Made by a program: the position numbers and the translations under genes
DNA from: Thermoplasmata archaeon
GTDB lineage: Archaea; Thermoplasmatota; DTKX01; JAHFTX01
NCBI GenBank assembly: GCA_023265395.1
Contig: JAHFTX010000007.1
Coordinates: forward strand, 24,290 to 88,289
DNA: 64,000 nucleotides
Reading direction: 5' to 3'
The notes under the pieces: generated by a model
Database searches by the model: none
What the model saw: only the letters and a program-made list of their open reading frames with translations
What the model was told of the DNA's origin: nothing
In this document: positions 1-10,473 of the stretch, piece after piece
How the letters are laid out: each line of letters opens with the position of its first letter
Numbering within the stretch: the stretch's first letter is position 1

Positions 1-695
1 TGCACCTCGTCGAAGGCGAGCAAGGCCCCGTGGTCGATACACAGGTCCCGGGCGGTGCGCAAGTACTCCGCGGAAGCGACGTGGATCCCGCCCTCGCCCT
101 GCAACGGCTCGAGGATCACCAGCGCCGTCTCCTTCGAGACCGCCCCCTTGAGCGCCTCGGGGTCGTCATAGGTGACGTGGGTGACCTTGGGGATGAGGTC
201 CCTGACCACCGAGCGGTACTTGGGGTTGAAGGTCAGCCCTAGCGCGGCCAGGGTTCGGCCATGGTAGCTGCGCTTGGCGGCGACCAATCCGGTGCGGCCC
301 GTCGCTGCGACGGCGAACTTTACGGCGGCCTCGTTGGCCTCGGCGCCGCTGTTGCAGGGGAAGGCCCGCACCAACCCCGAGCCGGCGGGCATGGTGGAGG
401 CCAGGCGCTGCAGCATCAGCGCCCGCTGGTCGTTGAGGAAGGTCGGGGAGACGTAGATCAGCCGCTGCGCCTGCTGGGTGATCGCCGCGACGACCTTGGG
501 GTGGCAGTGGCCGACATTGGCGACACCGTAGTTGGCCCCCATGTCCAGGTAGGCACGGCCCTTCTCGTCCCACAGGACCGCTCCAAGGCCGCGGACGATC
601 AGCAGGTCGCGCTGCGGGTAGACCCCGCTGCCGAAGCGCTGCTCGAGGTGCCGCACCTGGTCCAAGCTCAACGGCTGCCCCTCCGGTGCGTTCAA
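1..695 (-). CDS. lysJ: LysW-gamma-L-lysine/ornithine aminotransferase LysJ (partial)
   Basis: PLP-dependent class III (acetylornithine-type) aminotransferase. In LysW-dependent lysine or arginine synthesis it transaminates the LysW-bound semialdehyde. The visible 231 residues show the family's N-terminal half: YLDMGANYGVANVGH, the segment with NSGAEANEAAVKF that precedes the PLP-binding residues, and LVILEPLQGEGG followed by AFDEVQ. The window edge cuts it before the PLP lysine. The best start is a TTG at 695 whose bases overlap the lysZ stop (TTGA), which implies translational coupling. In-frame TTG and GTG codons 8-13 residues further in cannot be excluded. The gene is last of the visible lysWX-argX-lysYZJ order, all on the minus strand. 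Substrate (lysine, ornithine or both) is inferred from context. Confidence 0.9.
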   Translation of the reverse strand, partial: MNAPEGQPLSLDQVRHLEQRFGSGVYPQRDLLIVRGLGAVLWDEKGRAYLDMGANYGVANVGHCHPKVVAAITQQAQRLIYVSPTFLNDQRALMLQRLASTMPAGSGLVRAFPCNSGAEANEAAVKFAVAATGRTGLVAAKRSYHGRTLAALGLTFNPKYRSVVRDLIPKVTHVTYDDPEALKGAVSKETALVILEPLQGEGGIHVASAEYLRTARDLCIDHGALLAFDEV

Positions 696-1486
696 CTGAT
701 CACCGTCCCAGCGCCACTGCGAGCGGCGCGCACCGGGGTGGGGATGTTGGCGCTGCTGAACACCACCCGCTCGACCCCGTGGTCGAGGGCCTCGACCGCC
801 CCCATGATCTTCTTCTGGAACCGGTCCTTGGCGAAGCCGACGTACTGGTCGATCTTGGCCTTGGGGATGGAGGAGACCACGCTGCTGGGGTCCTTGAGGT
901 CCCGCAGCAGCCCCGGGACGTTGCTCAGGAACAACAGCTCCTCCGCTTCCAAGGCCACCGCGACGGCAGCGGCGCAGCGATCGACGTCGGCGTTGACCGC
1001 CTCGCCGTCGTTCGAGAGGATGGGTGCGGTGATCACCGGCACGTAGCCGTTCTCGAGCAGCAGTCGCAGCAGGGCCACGTTGACCTTCTCGACCTTGCCG
1101 GTGTAGTCGTCGCGGATGAGCTTGCGCTTGCCCTCCTCGATGACCTTGAGGGTCTCCTTGCGGGTCCCTTCGAGCAGGCGGCCGTCGACCCCTGCGAGGC
1201 CGAGCGCGTTGACGCCCAGCTGCTGCAGGCGGCTGACGATCTCGACGTTGCGCTTGCCCGCGTAGATCATGCTGAAGATCCCCAATGTCTCCTTGTCGGT
1301 GCGCCGCGAGGTGTAGCCGGAGACCGAGGTGACGAACCGGGGTGGGTGCCCCAGCTTGGTCGCCACCTCGTTGGTCTCGTCGCTGCCACCGTGGAGCAGC
1401 ACGAAGGGTTCACGCTGGCTCGCGAGGTCGACCAAGACGTTGTCGACGTCGATGCCTGCCCCGCCCCCGACCTTGACCACGAACAT
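692..1486 (-). CDS. lysZ: LysW-aminoadipate/glutamate kinase LysZ
   Basis: Amino-acid kinase family protein of 264 residues that phosphorylates the side-chain carboxylate of the amino acid carried on LysW (ArgB/LysZ family). It opens with MFVVKVGGGAG, the nucleotide-binding loop, and keeps FVLLHGG (substrate side) and VPVITAPILSNDGEAVNADVD, the typical late nucleotide/phosphate segment. The ATG at 1486 is chosen because the kinase fold starts exactly there; the longer open frame upstream runs antiparallel to nothing but overlaps the lysY coding region in another frame. lysY ends at 1504, 17 bases away, and lysJ begins inside the lysZ stop, so the genes are clearly co-transcribed. Length is normal for the family. 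Confidence 0.93.
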   Translation of the reverse strand: MFVVKVGGGAGIDVDNVLVDLASQREPFVLLHGGSDETNEVATKLGHPPRFVTSVSGYTSRRTDKETLGIFSMIYAGKRNVEIVSRLQQLGVNALGLAGVDGRLLEGTRKETLKVIEEGKRKLIRDDYTGKVEKVNVALLRLLLENGYVPVITAPILSNDGEAVNADVDRCAAAVAVALEAEELLFLSNVPGLLRDLKDPSSVVSSIPKAKIDQYVGFAKDRFQKKIMGAVEALDHGVERVVFSSANIPTPVRAARSGAGTVIS

Positions 1487-1503
1487 GGGGTGCCCTCCCC
1501 CTC

Positions 1504-2553
1504 CTAGACCGGGTGGAGTCCGGGGAACTCCAGGCCCGTGCGCTCGGGCAGGCCGCACATGAGGTTCATCGAGGCGACCGCCGAGCCGGCAGCGCCCTTG
1601 ACGAGGTTGTCGATGGCCCCAAAGGCGACGATGCGCTCGCCGCGGGGGTCGAGCTGGAAGCCGACGTCCCCGAAGTTGGATCCCAGCAGGACCTTGGGGT
1701 TGGGCAGCTGGTGGAGGCCAGCCTTCTGGTTGACCACGCGCACGAAGGGCTCGGCGCCATAGGCGTCGCGGTAGGCCTTCCACAGGTCCTTGTCCGTGAC
1801 CTCGCCGCGCGGGCGCAGATGGCAGGTCGCCAGGATCCCGCGGACCATGTCCACCGCGTGGGCGGAGAGGTCGATGCGGGGCTTGCGGCCGCCATTGTAG
1901 GGGGCGAGCTCCTGTTCGACCTCGGCTGTGTGGCGGTGCCCCGTGGGCGCATAGGCGCGCACGACGTTGGCCCGCTCGGGGTGGTGCGTGGAGATGTTGA
2001 CCTCGACGCCAGCGGCACTGGAGCCGATTTTGACGTCGACGATGATGTGGCGCTCCTCCACCAGGCCGGCCTTGAAGAGCGGGAGCATCGCCAGGTTGGC
2101 GGCCGTGGCCATGCAGCCCGGACCAGAGGCGGCCGTGGCAGAGCGCAGCTGCTCGCGGTGCAGTTCGGGGACGCCATAGACGAAGCGCTGCAGGTTCTCC
2201 GGGTGCGGGTGGGTGATCCCATACCAGGTCGGGTAGTCGGCAGGGTCACGCAGCCGGTGGTCAGCGCTCAGGTCGATCACCTTGTCGGCGTTCTGCAGCA
2301 GCTGCGGCATCATCTCCATCGCCCTGCCGTGGGGCACGCACACCATCAGCACCTCGGCGTGGTCGAGTCTCTCGCGCGGTGAGAACGTGAGGTCGAGGAC
2401 GCCTCGCAGGTTCGGATGCAGCTGGTGCAGGGGCTTGCCAGCGTTGGAGGAGGAGGTGACGATGCCGACCTCGACCATCGGATGGGTCGCGAGGATGCGC
2501 AGGACCTCCCCACCCGTGTAGCCACTGCCCCCAAGGACGTTGACACGAAGCAT
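1504..2553 (-). CDS. lysY: LysW-aminoadipyl/glutamyl phosphate reductase LysY
   Basis: NADPH-dependent acyl-phosphate reductase of the ArgC/LysY family, 349 residues. It converts the LysW-bound acyl phosphate to a semialdehyde. The Rossmann start GGSGYTGGE lies at residues 8-16. The catalytic cysteine is C147 in SGPGCMATA. The C-terminal domain carries HRHTAEVEQEL and a VRVVNQ segment typical of the family. The ATG at 2553 is preferred because GGTGG lies about five bases upstream; a GTG three codons earlier is possible. It sits between argX (start 3550) and lysZ in the operon. Family assignment is strong; whether it serves lysine, arginine or both is inferred from the presence of two LysX-type ligases. 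Confidence 0.93.
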   Translation of the reverse strand: MLRVNVLGGSGYTGGEVLRILATHPMVEVGIVTSSSNAGKPLHQLHPNLRGVLDLTFSPRERLDHAEVLMVCVPHGRAMEMMPQLLQNADKVIDLSADHRLRDPADYPTWYGITHPHPENLQRFVYGVPELHREQLRSATAASGPGCMATAANLAMLPLFKAGLVEERHIIVDVKIGSSAAGVEVNISTHHPERANVVRAYAPTGHRHTAEVEQELAPYNGGRKPRIDLSAHAVDMVRGILATCHLRPRGEVTDKDLWKAYRDAYGAEPFVRVVNQKAGLHQLPNPKVLLGSNFGDVGFQLDPRGERIVAFGAIDNLVKGAAGSAVASMNLMCGLPERTGLEFPGLHPV

Positions 2554-2650
2554 GGCATCCACCGCACAGGTATGGCGAACAGCCTCTTCCCCCTCTTAAG
2601 GCGTGCCGCCGCGCCCACCAGGCGCGGCGGCTGCAGCCGCCAGGGGCGGC

Positions 2651-3550
2651 CTAGCGGGAGTGGGGACTGGGGACCACCGTCGGGACGCCGGAGACGCCCG
2701 GCCAGCGGTTGGCCGAGGCGATGACGTAGTCGACGATCAGTCCGGGCACGTCGATGCCGTAGACCTCCAGCGACTTGGCGAACTCGAGGTTGTGGTTGAC
2801 CTCGTGGCAGGTGAGGCTGCCATCGGGGCGCTCCATCAGGTCGATGCCCAGCACGCCGCCGCCGACGGCCGCTGCCGCGGCCTGGGCGATCTGCTTGATC
2901 TGGGGCGTCAGCTCGATCTGGGTAGGCGTTCCGCCACGCTGCGTGTTGGTGATCCAGTGGTCCGAGGTGCGGGCGATGACGCCGACGCACTGGTCGCCGA
3001 TGACGAGGGCGCGCAGGTCCCGGCCAGGCTTCTCGATGTACTCCTGGATGTAGAAGATCGAGTGCTGGTAGGAGCCCAGGGTCGCCTTGTGCTCGATGAT
3101 CGACTCCGCCTGCTGGCGGTCGCTGACCTTGGCCAGCAGGCGCGCCCACGAGCCGGTGACGGGCTTGAGCACGGCAGGGTAGCCGATCTCCTCGATGGCC
3201 TCGAGGGCTTGCTCGGGGGTGAAGGCCACCAGTGTGGTGGGCGTCGGGACCCCGGCCTCTTGCAGCGCGATGGAGGTCAGGGCCTTGTCGCCGCAGCGGG
3301 CGACGACCTCGGGGGTGTTGACCGTGGTGATGCCGTAGCTGGCGAAGAACCGCAGGGCATAGAGTGCCTGGCTGTGGCTGAGCGTGCGGTCGAGCACGAC
3401 ATCGACCGGCGGCAGGCGCGTCGCGCCCCGCAGGCCATAGGTCAGCGCCCCGACGTCGATCTTGACGACGTCGACCCCGCGGTCGGCGGCAGCCTTGAGG
3501 AGGAGCTTCTCCTCTTTGCGGATCAGCGAGTAGAGCAGACCAAAGCGCAT
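2651..3550 (-). CDS. argX: ArgX-like ATP-grasp ligase (second LysX paralogue)
   Basis: ATP-grasp ligase of the LysX/ArgX/RimK family, 299 residues. These enzymes attach the alpha-amino group of aminoadipate (LysX) or glutamate (ArgX) to the C-terminal glutamate of LysW. Visible family signatures are VLKPVTGSWARLLAKV, FYIQEYIEKPGRDLRALVIG, DHWITNTQRGG and HEVNHNLEF near the C terminus. Compared with the next gene upstream (3723-4571) it departs from the LysX consensus at NTQRGG and in the C-terminal segment (SLEVYGIDVPG versus SVGPTGVDIPG), so I assign it as the glutamate-specific ArgX by elimination. The 172 bases separating it from lysX are an unusually long gap for this operon and hold no gene I can support. 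Confidence 0.8.
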   Translation of the reverse strand: MRFGLLYSLIRKEEKLLLKAAADRGVDVVKIDVGALTYGLRGATRLPPVDVVLDRTLSHSQALYALRFFASYGITTVNTPEVVARCGDKALTSIALQEAGVPTPTTLVAFTPEQALEAIEEIGYPAVLKPVTGSWARLLAKVSDRQQAESIIEHKATLGSYQHSIFYIQEYIEKPGRDLRALVIGDQCVGVIARTSDHWITNTQRGGTPTQIELTPQIKQIAQAAAAAVGGGVLGIDLMERPDGSLTCHEVNHNLEFAKSLEVYGIDVPGLIVDYVIASANRWPGVSGVPTVVPSPHSR

Positions 3551-3722
3551 CCCTGGTGACCTCAGGCCATTGTGGCCGGACCCCAGGAGGACCTACAATG
3601 GCTTGGGTGCGCTGGCGCCAGGGGGACAGGCTGCCGCCCTGACGTTCCGAGGGGGACCGACAGAATCCGTGGCGACAGGTGCCCGAGGAGGTTGTCGGAC
3701 CAGCGACAACCGAGGGTAGCCC

Positions 3723-4571
3723 TCATCGGCGGGCCTGGGCGATGGCGTACTCGATGATGCGCCCGGGGATGTCGACCCCCGTCGGGCCGACCGAGTTGCG
3801 GAACTCCATGGTGTAGTTGACCTCGTGGCAGGTCAGGCTCCCATCGGGCCGTTCCATCAGGTCGGCGGCGATCACCCCGCCCCCGACGGCGTTGGCGGCA
3901 CGCACCGATAGGTCGGCGATCTCGTCGGTGACCTTGAGCGCCTCGGCTCGCCCACCGCGGGCGGTGTTGGTGATCCAGTGCTCCGAGGCGCGGGTGATGC
4001 CGGCGATGCACTCGTCGCCGACGACGAAGGTCCGCAGGTCGCGGCCGGGCTTGTCGACGTACTCCTGGATGTAGAAGATCGAGTGCAGATAGTGGCCCAG
4101 CACCGACTTGTGCTCGATGATCGATTCCGCTTGCTGGACGTTCTCGACCTTGGCCAGCAGCCGCGCCCACGAGCCCGTGACGGGCTTCATCACTGCAGGG
4201 TAGCCGATGGTGTCGAGCGCCGCCAACGCCTGCTCCGGCGAGAACGCGACGATGGTCCGTGGCGTGGGCACCTTGTGGTCGGCGAACGCCAGGGAGGTCA
4301 GCGCCTTGTCCCCGGCGATCTCGGCGACCTCGAAGGTGTTGACGCAGGGGATTCCGTAGCTCTTGAAGAACCGCAGCGCATACAGGGCGCGGCTGTGGCT
4401 GACGCACCGCTCGAGGACCACGTCGACGGGGGGCAGCTGCTCGCAGCGGTCGAGCTCGTAGCTCATCTGGGCTGCGTTGAGCTTCTCGACGGTGACCGAC
4501 CGGTCCTCGGCAGCCTTGAGGAGCATCTTCTCCTCGGTGCGCAGCAGCGCATAGAGCAAGCCCAAGCGCAT
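3723..4571 (-). CDS. lysX: LysW-alpha-aminoadipate ligase LysX
   Basis: ATP-grasp ligase of 282 residues that joins alpha-aminoadipate to the C-terminal glutamate of LysW, the committed step of the lysine branch. From memory it closely follows the Thermus LysX pattern: HWITNTARGG, SVRAANAVGGGV, HEVNYTMEF and a TGVDIPG terminus. ATP-binding segments VMKPVTGSWARLLAKV and FYIQEYVDKPGRDLR are intact. It lies 48 bases downstream of lysW and is followed by its paralogue argX. A clear Shine-Dalgarno sequence is not visible, so the start rests on the conserved MRLGLLYALLRTEEK opening shared with the paralogue. The lysine assignment is more secure than the arginine assignment of its neighbour. Confidence 0.88.
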   Translation of the reverse strand: MRLGLLYALLRTEEKMLLKAAEDRSVTVEKLNAAQMSYELDRCEQLPPVDVVLERCVSHSRALYALRFFKSYGIPCVNTFEVAEIAGDKALTSLAFADHKVPTPRTIVAFSPEQALAALDTIGYPAVMKPVTGSWARLLAKVENVQQAESIIEHKSVLGHYLHSIFYIQEYVDKPGRDLRTFVVGDECIAGITRASEHWITNTARGGRAEALKVTDEIADLSVRAANAVGGGVIAADLMERPDGSLTCHEVNYTMEFRNSVGPTGVDIPGRIIEYAIAQARR

Positions 4572-4619
4572 GGCGGCGAACCCCGGGGCCTTTGGATGTA
4601 CGTGGGGCGACCTGCCGCC

Positions 4620-4784
4620 CTACTCGCCCCAGTCCTCTTCTTCTTGGGGCGCCAGCTGGACCATCGGGGGCGTCATCCCGGTCACCTCGAGGTCGGCGCC
4701 ACAGTCGCCGCAGGTGATCAGCTCACCGACCTCGGTGTCCTCGTTCATCGCAAGCGTCGCTCCACACTCGGTACATTCGACCAT
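4620..4784 (-). CDS. lysW: Amino-group carrier protein LysW
   Basis: A 54-residue acidic carrier protein that protects the amino group of lysine/arginine intermediates. The protein starts MVECTECGA, contains a second knuckle CGDCGADL, and so carries a CxxC...CxxC zinc site. It ends in EEEDWGE, the hallmark C terminus whose final glutamate is the attachment point used by LysX/ArgX. The ATG at 4784 follows AAGGAGTGAGACGACC, a strong Shine-Dalgarno at good spacing. The gene heads the lysX-argX-lysY-lysZ-lysJ order and lies 77 bases downstream of the Lrp-type regulator. No separate TATA box is seen in that gap. Confidence 0.96.
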   Translation of the reverse strand: MVECTECGATLAMNEDTEVGELITCGDCGADLEVTGMTPPMVQLAPQEEEDWGE

Positions 4785-4861
4785 GGTCGTCTCACTCCTT
4801 CGATCCGTCGGCAGGCGCGTGCAGCGCCGCGTTGTTGCAAGGGGGATGGAGGGGCATGGGC

Positions 4862-5356
4862 TCAGAGCTCCTTGAGCACCAGGCGGGTGCGCGTCGAGAT
4901 GGTGCTGTCCATCCGCCGGACCCGCTCGATGATGTCGTTGAGCTGCAGCGTCGAGAGGACGTCGACCAATGCGACGATGTCGGTCTCCCCAGCGACCTCG
5001 TAGACCGCTTGGACGCCCGGGATGGCAGCGATCGCCGTGGCGATCTTGGAGGTGTTGGTGTTGCTGCGAACCGAGACCTCCACGAACGCCTTGACGGTCG
5101 TGCCTGCCGTCCGAACCGTAAAGCGCAGGATGACCCCGCGGTCCTTGAGGCGCTTGAGACGACTGCGGACCGTCCCCTCAGAGGTGCCCAGTCGCTTGGC
5201 GAGGTCGACGAACGACAGACGGCTGTCGACCTTGAGGGCCTCGAGCAACCGCTGGTCGCTCTCGTCGAGCGGGAACGTCGTGGCGGATTCCTGCTCTGCT
5301 GATGCGGCTCCTCCCGCATCGCTCTCCTCCTTTCCCACAAGGCCTCCGGAATGCAC
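4862..5356 (-). CDS. Lrp/AsnC-family transcriptional regulator (LysM-like)
   Basis: DNA-binding regulator of the Lrp/AsnC family, up to 164 residues. A disordered N-terminal stretch of about 30 residues precedes the winged HTH (DESDQRLLEALKVDSRLSF...GTVRSRLKRLKDRGVI, about residues 31-76). A RAM-type effector domain follows, with IPGVQAVYEVAGETDIVALV. It lies immediately upstream of lysW in the same direction. In other archaea a LysM-type Lrp protein next to lysW responds to lysine, so a role in controlling this operon is a reasonable inference. The start is uncertain: the ATG at 5356 lies only about 5-14 bases from a TATA-like element, whereas a GTG at 5338 would be leaderless from the same element. 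Confidence 0.85.
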   Translation of the reverse strand: MHSGGLVGKEESDAGGAASAEQESATTFPLDESDQRLLEALKVDSRLSFVDLAKRLGTSEGTVRSRLKRLKDRGVILRFTVRTAGTTVKAFVEVSVRSNTNTSKIATAIAAIPGVQAVYEVAGETDIVALVDVLSTLQLNDIIERVRRMDSTISTRTRLVLKEL

Positions 5357-5360
5357 AATC

Positions 5361-5370
5361 CATACTTAAT
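5361..5370 (-). promoter_or_regulatory. TATA-like element before the Lrp/lysW operon
   Basis: On the minus strand this reads ATTAAGTATG. A start site about 25 bases downstream would fall near the GTG at 5338, favouring a leaderless GTG start for the regulator. It is the only promoter-like element seen upstream of the regulator-lysW-lysJ gene string. Confidence 0.4.
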
Positions 5371-5433
5371 CCTCCCCGCTCAAGCCGGGGACCGCCTGAG
5401 GATTCCGCAAAGGAGCTGCCGGAGGGCGAGCCT

Positions 5434-6999
5434 TCAGGTCGGCACCTTGCAGACGGGGCAGAAGGCGAACTCCGGCTCGAGCTCCTCGCCGCACGCTCGG
5501 CAGGTCGCTGGTCCCTGCTCAGGGGCCGTCGTGATCCGTGCCGTCCCTGCCTCGATCGCAGAGGCCGGCGGTGAGGGAGGAGGGAGCGAGGGTTCGTCGT
5601 CGAGTTCCTGGTGGGCTGAGCCCAGCTGGGTCATCGCGCGCTCGAGGGCCAGGGTGCTGCCATCGTCCTCGTCCGCTTCCTCGACGAAGGCGAAGCCTCC
5701 CAGGGAGCCGGCCGAGGGGGCAGGCTCCGACTCGTCGGGGTCACTCCCCCCCTCAGCGAGCAGTCGGGCCAGGAGGTCGTCGCTGGAGGCCTCAGCGGTG
5801 GGCGTCGCATCCTCGGATGCTGGTGCAGCCTCCAGGGCCGCCTCGCCCCATCCGCCGACACCCCCGGTCTCCTGGGTCGTGCCGGGCAACGCTGCCACTA
5901 GAGGGTCCCATGGCGGCTCGACCACTCGCGCCGCGGCGATGGGCAACTGCCCCTGCGGACCAGGATCGAGTGCTTCGAGCGGTCGACGCTCGTCGTGCAG
6001 GCGGAAGGCCGGGTCATCCGCCCCCTGGCTCGTCCCGCTTCGGGGGTCCTCCTGGTCTGCTGGTTGCGGTCCGGTCTGCCAGACTGGGTCGGCCGAGGGG
6101 ATCGCCATCGAAGAGGGCTGAAGCACCTCCCACGACGGCGTCTCCTCGGAAAGGGAGATGGGCTGCTGTGCAGGCTCGAGCGATGGGGGCTCCCATGGGG
6201 GCGCCTGGGTCGGCGGTACCTCCTCCTGCTCCGGCGCGTCGCCGGGTGCTTCCACGGGCGGGGGGCGCAGGTTCGCCCCGCAGTCAGGGCAGGCGTTCCA
6301 CCCCTCCTCGACCTGCTCGCCGCAGCCGGGGCAGGGGAAGGTGGCGGCCAGCTGGAGCAACCCAAGGGTCGGGCGCTCCTCTTCGGAGTCGGCGATGGAT
6401 CCCGCTGCCATCATCGAACTGCCACGGGCGAACACCGCCACCGGGGGTCCATGGGCCGCCAGCGGCGTGCCGCAGTACTGGCAGGCAGACCAATCCGCCT
6501 GCGTGAGGTTGCCGCAGGCCGGGCATGTGGTGAACACCGACCCTGGCCGCGCACCGGCCATCGTCGGCGACTCGAAGGATTCGGCGGCGTAGGAGGAGCG
6601 CACCAGCGAATCGGCTTGGGCGAGGCTCTCACGGACGTCGTCCAAGCTCCCCGAGGCCAAGGCGTCCTTGGCGGCCACGAGCAAGGTGGTGACCTCCTTG
6701 AGCAGGTCCTTGCGCGTGGCTCCCAGCTGCTTGGTCTGGGCGGCGAGACTGGCCAGCTGGTCTCGGTAGCGCTGCACCTCGGCGATGGACTCGTTGGCAG
6801 CCGAGACGGCGTATTGCGCGTAGATCGAGGCGCTGCTGAAAATCTGGCTGTTGGCCATGTCGGTGGCCTTGGTGAGCCAGGTCTGCGCCTCCTCGAGGCG
6901 GCAGTGGGACTCGTGCGCGACCGCAATCACGCGGTTGGCCTCGGCCAGCCAGGTGCTGGCCTCCGCCCGCGCTGCCGCGACGGGGTCGAAGGGCTCCAC
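5434..6999 (-). CDS. Triple zinc-ribbon protein with helical N-terminal domain (unknown function)
   Basis: A 521-residue soluble protein with no signal peptide or membrane segment. Residues 1-140 are alanine- and glutamine-rich and predicted helical, like a bundle or coiled coil. Two rubredoxin-like zinc knuckle pairs follow at about 159-176 (CPACG...CQYCG) and 223-240 (CPGCG...CPDCG). A long proline-, glutamate- and serine-rich acidic linker of about 260 residues leads to a third pair at the extreme C terminus (CRACG...CPVC). Zinc-ribbon proteins of this layout are common in archaea as scaffolds or membrane/secretion-associated adaptors, but I recognise no specific family. It stands alone between the lysine regulator and the malic enzyme, with its own TATA-like element upstream. 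Confidence 0.75.
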   Translation of the reverse strand: MEPFDPVAAARAEASTWLAEANRVIAVAHESHCRLEEAQTWLTKATDMANSQIFSSASIYAQYAVSAANESIAEVQRYRDQLASLAAQTKQLGATRKDLLKEVTTLLVAAKDALASGSLDDVRESLAQADSLVRSSYAAESFESPTMAGARPGSVFTTCPACGNLTQADWSACQYCGTPLAAHGPPVAVFARGSSMMAAGSIADSEEERPTLGLLQLAATFPCPGCGEQVEEGWNACPDCGANLRPPPVEAPGDAPEQEEVPPTQAPPWEPPSLEPAQQPISLSEETPSWEVLQPSSMAIPSADPVWQTGPQPADQEDPRSGTSQGADDPAFRLHDERRPLEALDPGPQGQLPIAAARVVEPPWDPLVAALPGTTQETGGVGGWGEAALEAAPASEDATPTAEASSDDLLARLLAEGGSDPDESEPAPSAGSLGGFAFVEEADEDDGSTLALERAMTQLGSAHQELDDEPSLPPPSPPASAIEAGTARITTAPEQGPATCRACGEELEPEFAFCPVCKVPT

Positions 7000-7062
7000 C
7001 GGGTACCTCCTTGCGCACTCGCATCGCGCGAAGCGGTCAGGGGGCGACCCAATCCCCTGTCT

Positions 7063-7072
7063 CTAGTTAAGC
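7063..7072 (-). promoter_or_regulatory. TATA-like element before the zinc-ribbon gene
   Basis: Minus-strand TGCTTAACTA, centred about 68 bases before the ATG at 6999. It is AT-rich in an otherwise GC-rich intergenic region. It would leave a leader of roughly 40 bases. Confidence 0.35.
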
Positions 7073-7125
7073 ATTCGTCCGAAGGGCCGCCCAGGAGCCT
7101 GCGCCCCACCTTGGCCGGGAAGCCC

Positions 7126-9387
<2,262 letters not shown>

Positions 9388-9418
9388 AGGCTGTCCGGCC
9401 GCCACTCCGGAGGGAGGG

Positions 9419-9427
9419 TCTTAAGAC
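9419..9427 (-). promoter_or_regulatory. TATA-like element before maeB
   Basis: Minus-strand TCTTAAGAC about 35 bases before the chosen ATG at 9387. The spacing supports a short or absent leader and argues for the ATG over the upstream GTG. Confidence 0.4.
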
Positions 9428-9504
9428 TTGGGAACGAACGACGGCGCGCCCGCGCTCGCAGGCGGCCACAAGGGTCTTAGCCCCCTCTCCTGCCTCGTGC
9501 GCGG

Positions 9505-10473
9505 ATGGAGCCGTCTGCCCCGGTGGCCATCGCGCTCGAGGGGCTGCGCAAGTGCTACGGCGACCTCGTGGCGGTCGACGACCTACGTTTGGAGGTCAAC
9601 GAGGGCGAGATCCTCGCCCTGCTCGGTCCCAACGGCGCCGGCAAGTCGACCACCCTGCGGATGCTGACGGGCCTGACACGCCCCAGCGCCGGCAGCGCCA
9701 CCGTCGCGGGGATCGATGTCTGCGTCGACGCGGTGGGCGTCCGGCGTCACCTGGGGATCGTGCCCCAGGAGAACACCCTCGACCGCGAGCTGACGGTGCG
9801 GCAGAACCTCGAGTTCCACGGGCAGCTCCACCGCCTTCCGACGGCGTACCGCCGCCGCCGCATCGAGGAGGTGCTCGACTTCATCGACCTGCGCCACCGC
9901 CAGCACGCATTCCCCAGCGAGCTCAGTGGTGGCATGAAGCGGCGAGTCACGCTCGCCAAGGCGTTGCTGCATGAACCGCCCATCCTCTTCCTCGATGAGC
10001 CCACCACCGGACTGGACCCGCAGTCGCGGCGCAAGGTCTGGGACCGCATCATGCAGCTGCGCCGCAAGGGGCTGACCGTGCTGCTGACGACCCACCATCT
10101 CGACGAGGCGGAGCTGCTCTGCGACCGCATCGGCATCATCGACGCCGGCCGCTTGGTGGCGCTGGGCACCCCCGCGCAGTTGCGCGCGCGCCTGCCCGCC
10201 AGCGGCGTGCTCGAGCTCACGTGGGATGCGGTGGCGATCGGGCCCGCTGCGGCGGCGCGACTGGAGGCAGACCTGCGCCGTCTGGTGGGAGAAGGCCTGG
10301 CGACCGAGCTGGACCTGCGCGGTGGCCGCGCGCGGTTGCAGACCGAGCGGAAGGGAGAGCTGCTGCGCGCGGTCGTCACCCAGCTGCCGGACCACTTCAG
10401 CGGCATCGACCTGCGGCAGCCGCGGCTGGAGGACGTCTACCTCCACCTGACGGGGAGTGAGACCCGTGATTGA
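9505..10473 (+). CDS. ABC transporter ATP-binding protein (DrrA/NatA-type exporter)
   Basis: Cytoplasmic ATPase subunit of a two-gene ABC-2 type exporter, 322 residues. Walker A is GPNGAGKST (about residues 41-49), the signature motif is ELSGGMKRRV, Walker B is ILFLDEPTTGLDP and the switch histidine lies in TTHHLDEAE. The C-terminal 90 residues (after LRARLPASG) form the extra domain usual in drug/lipid exporters of the DrrA class. The stop overlaps the permease start, so the two are translationally coupled. The substrate cannot be told from sequence. The ATG at 9505 gives the usual short lead-in to the nucleotide-binding domain. Confidence 0.92.
   Translation: MEPSAPVAIALEGLRKCYGDLVAVDDLRLEVNEGEILALLGPNGAGKSTTLRMLTGLTRPSAGSATVAGIDVCVDAVGVRRHLGIVPQENTLDRELTVRQNLEFHGQLHRLPTAYRRRRIEEVLDFIDLRHRQHAFPSELSGGMKRRVTLAKALLHEPPILFLDEPTTGLDPQSRRKVWDRIMQLRRKGLTVLLTTHHLDEAELLCDRIGIIDAGRLVALGTPAQLRARLPASGVLELTWDAVAIGPAAAARLEADLRRLVGEGLATELDLRGGRARLQTERKGELLRAVVTQLPDHFSGIDLRQPRLEDVYLHLTGSETRD

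Noticed and set aside
3551..3722. A possible small gene or riboswitch between lysX and the argX-like gene.
   Set aside because: No frame with a start, ribosome-binding site and plausible composition was found, and no convincing structured element could be drawn by eye.
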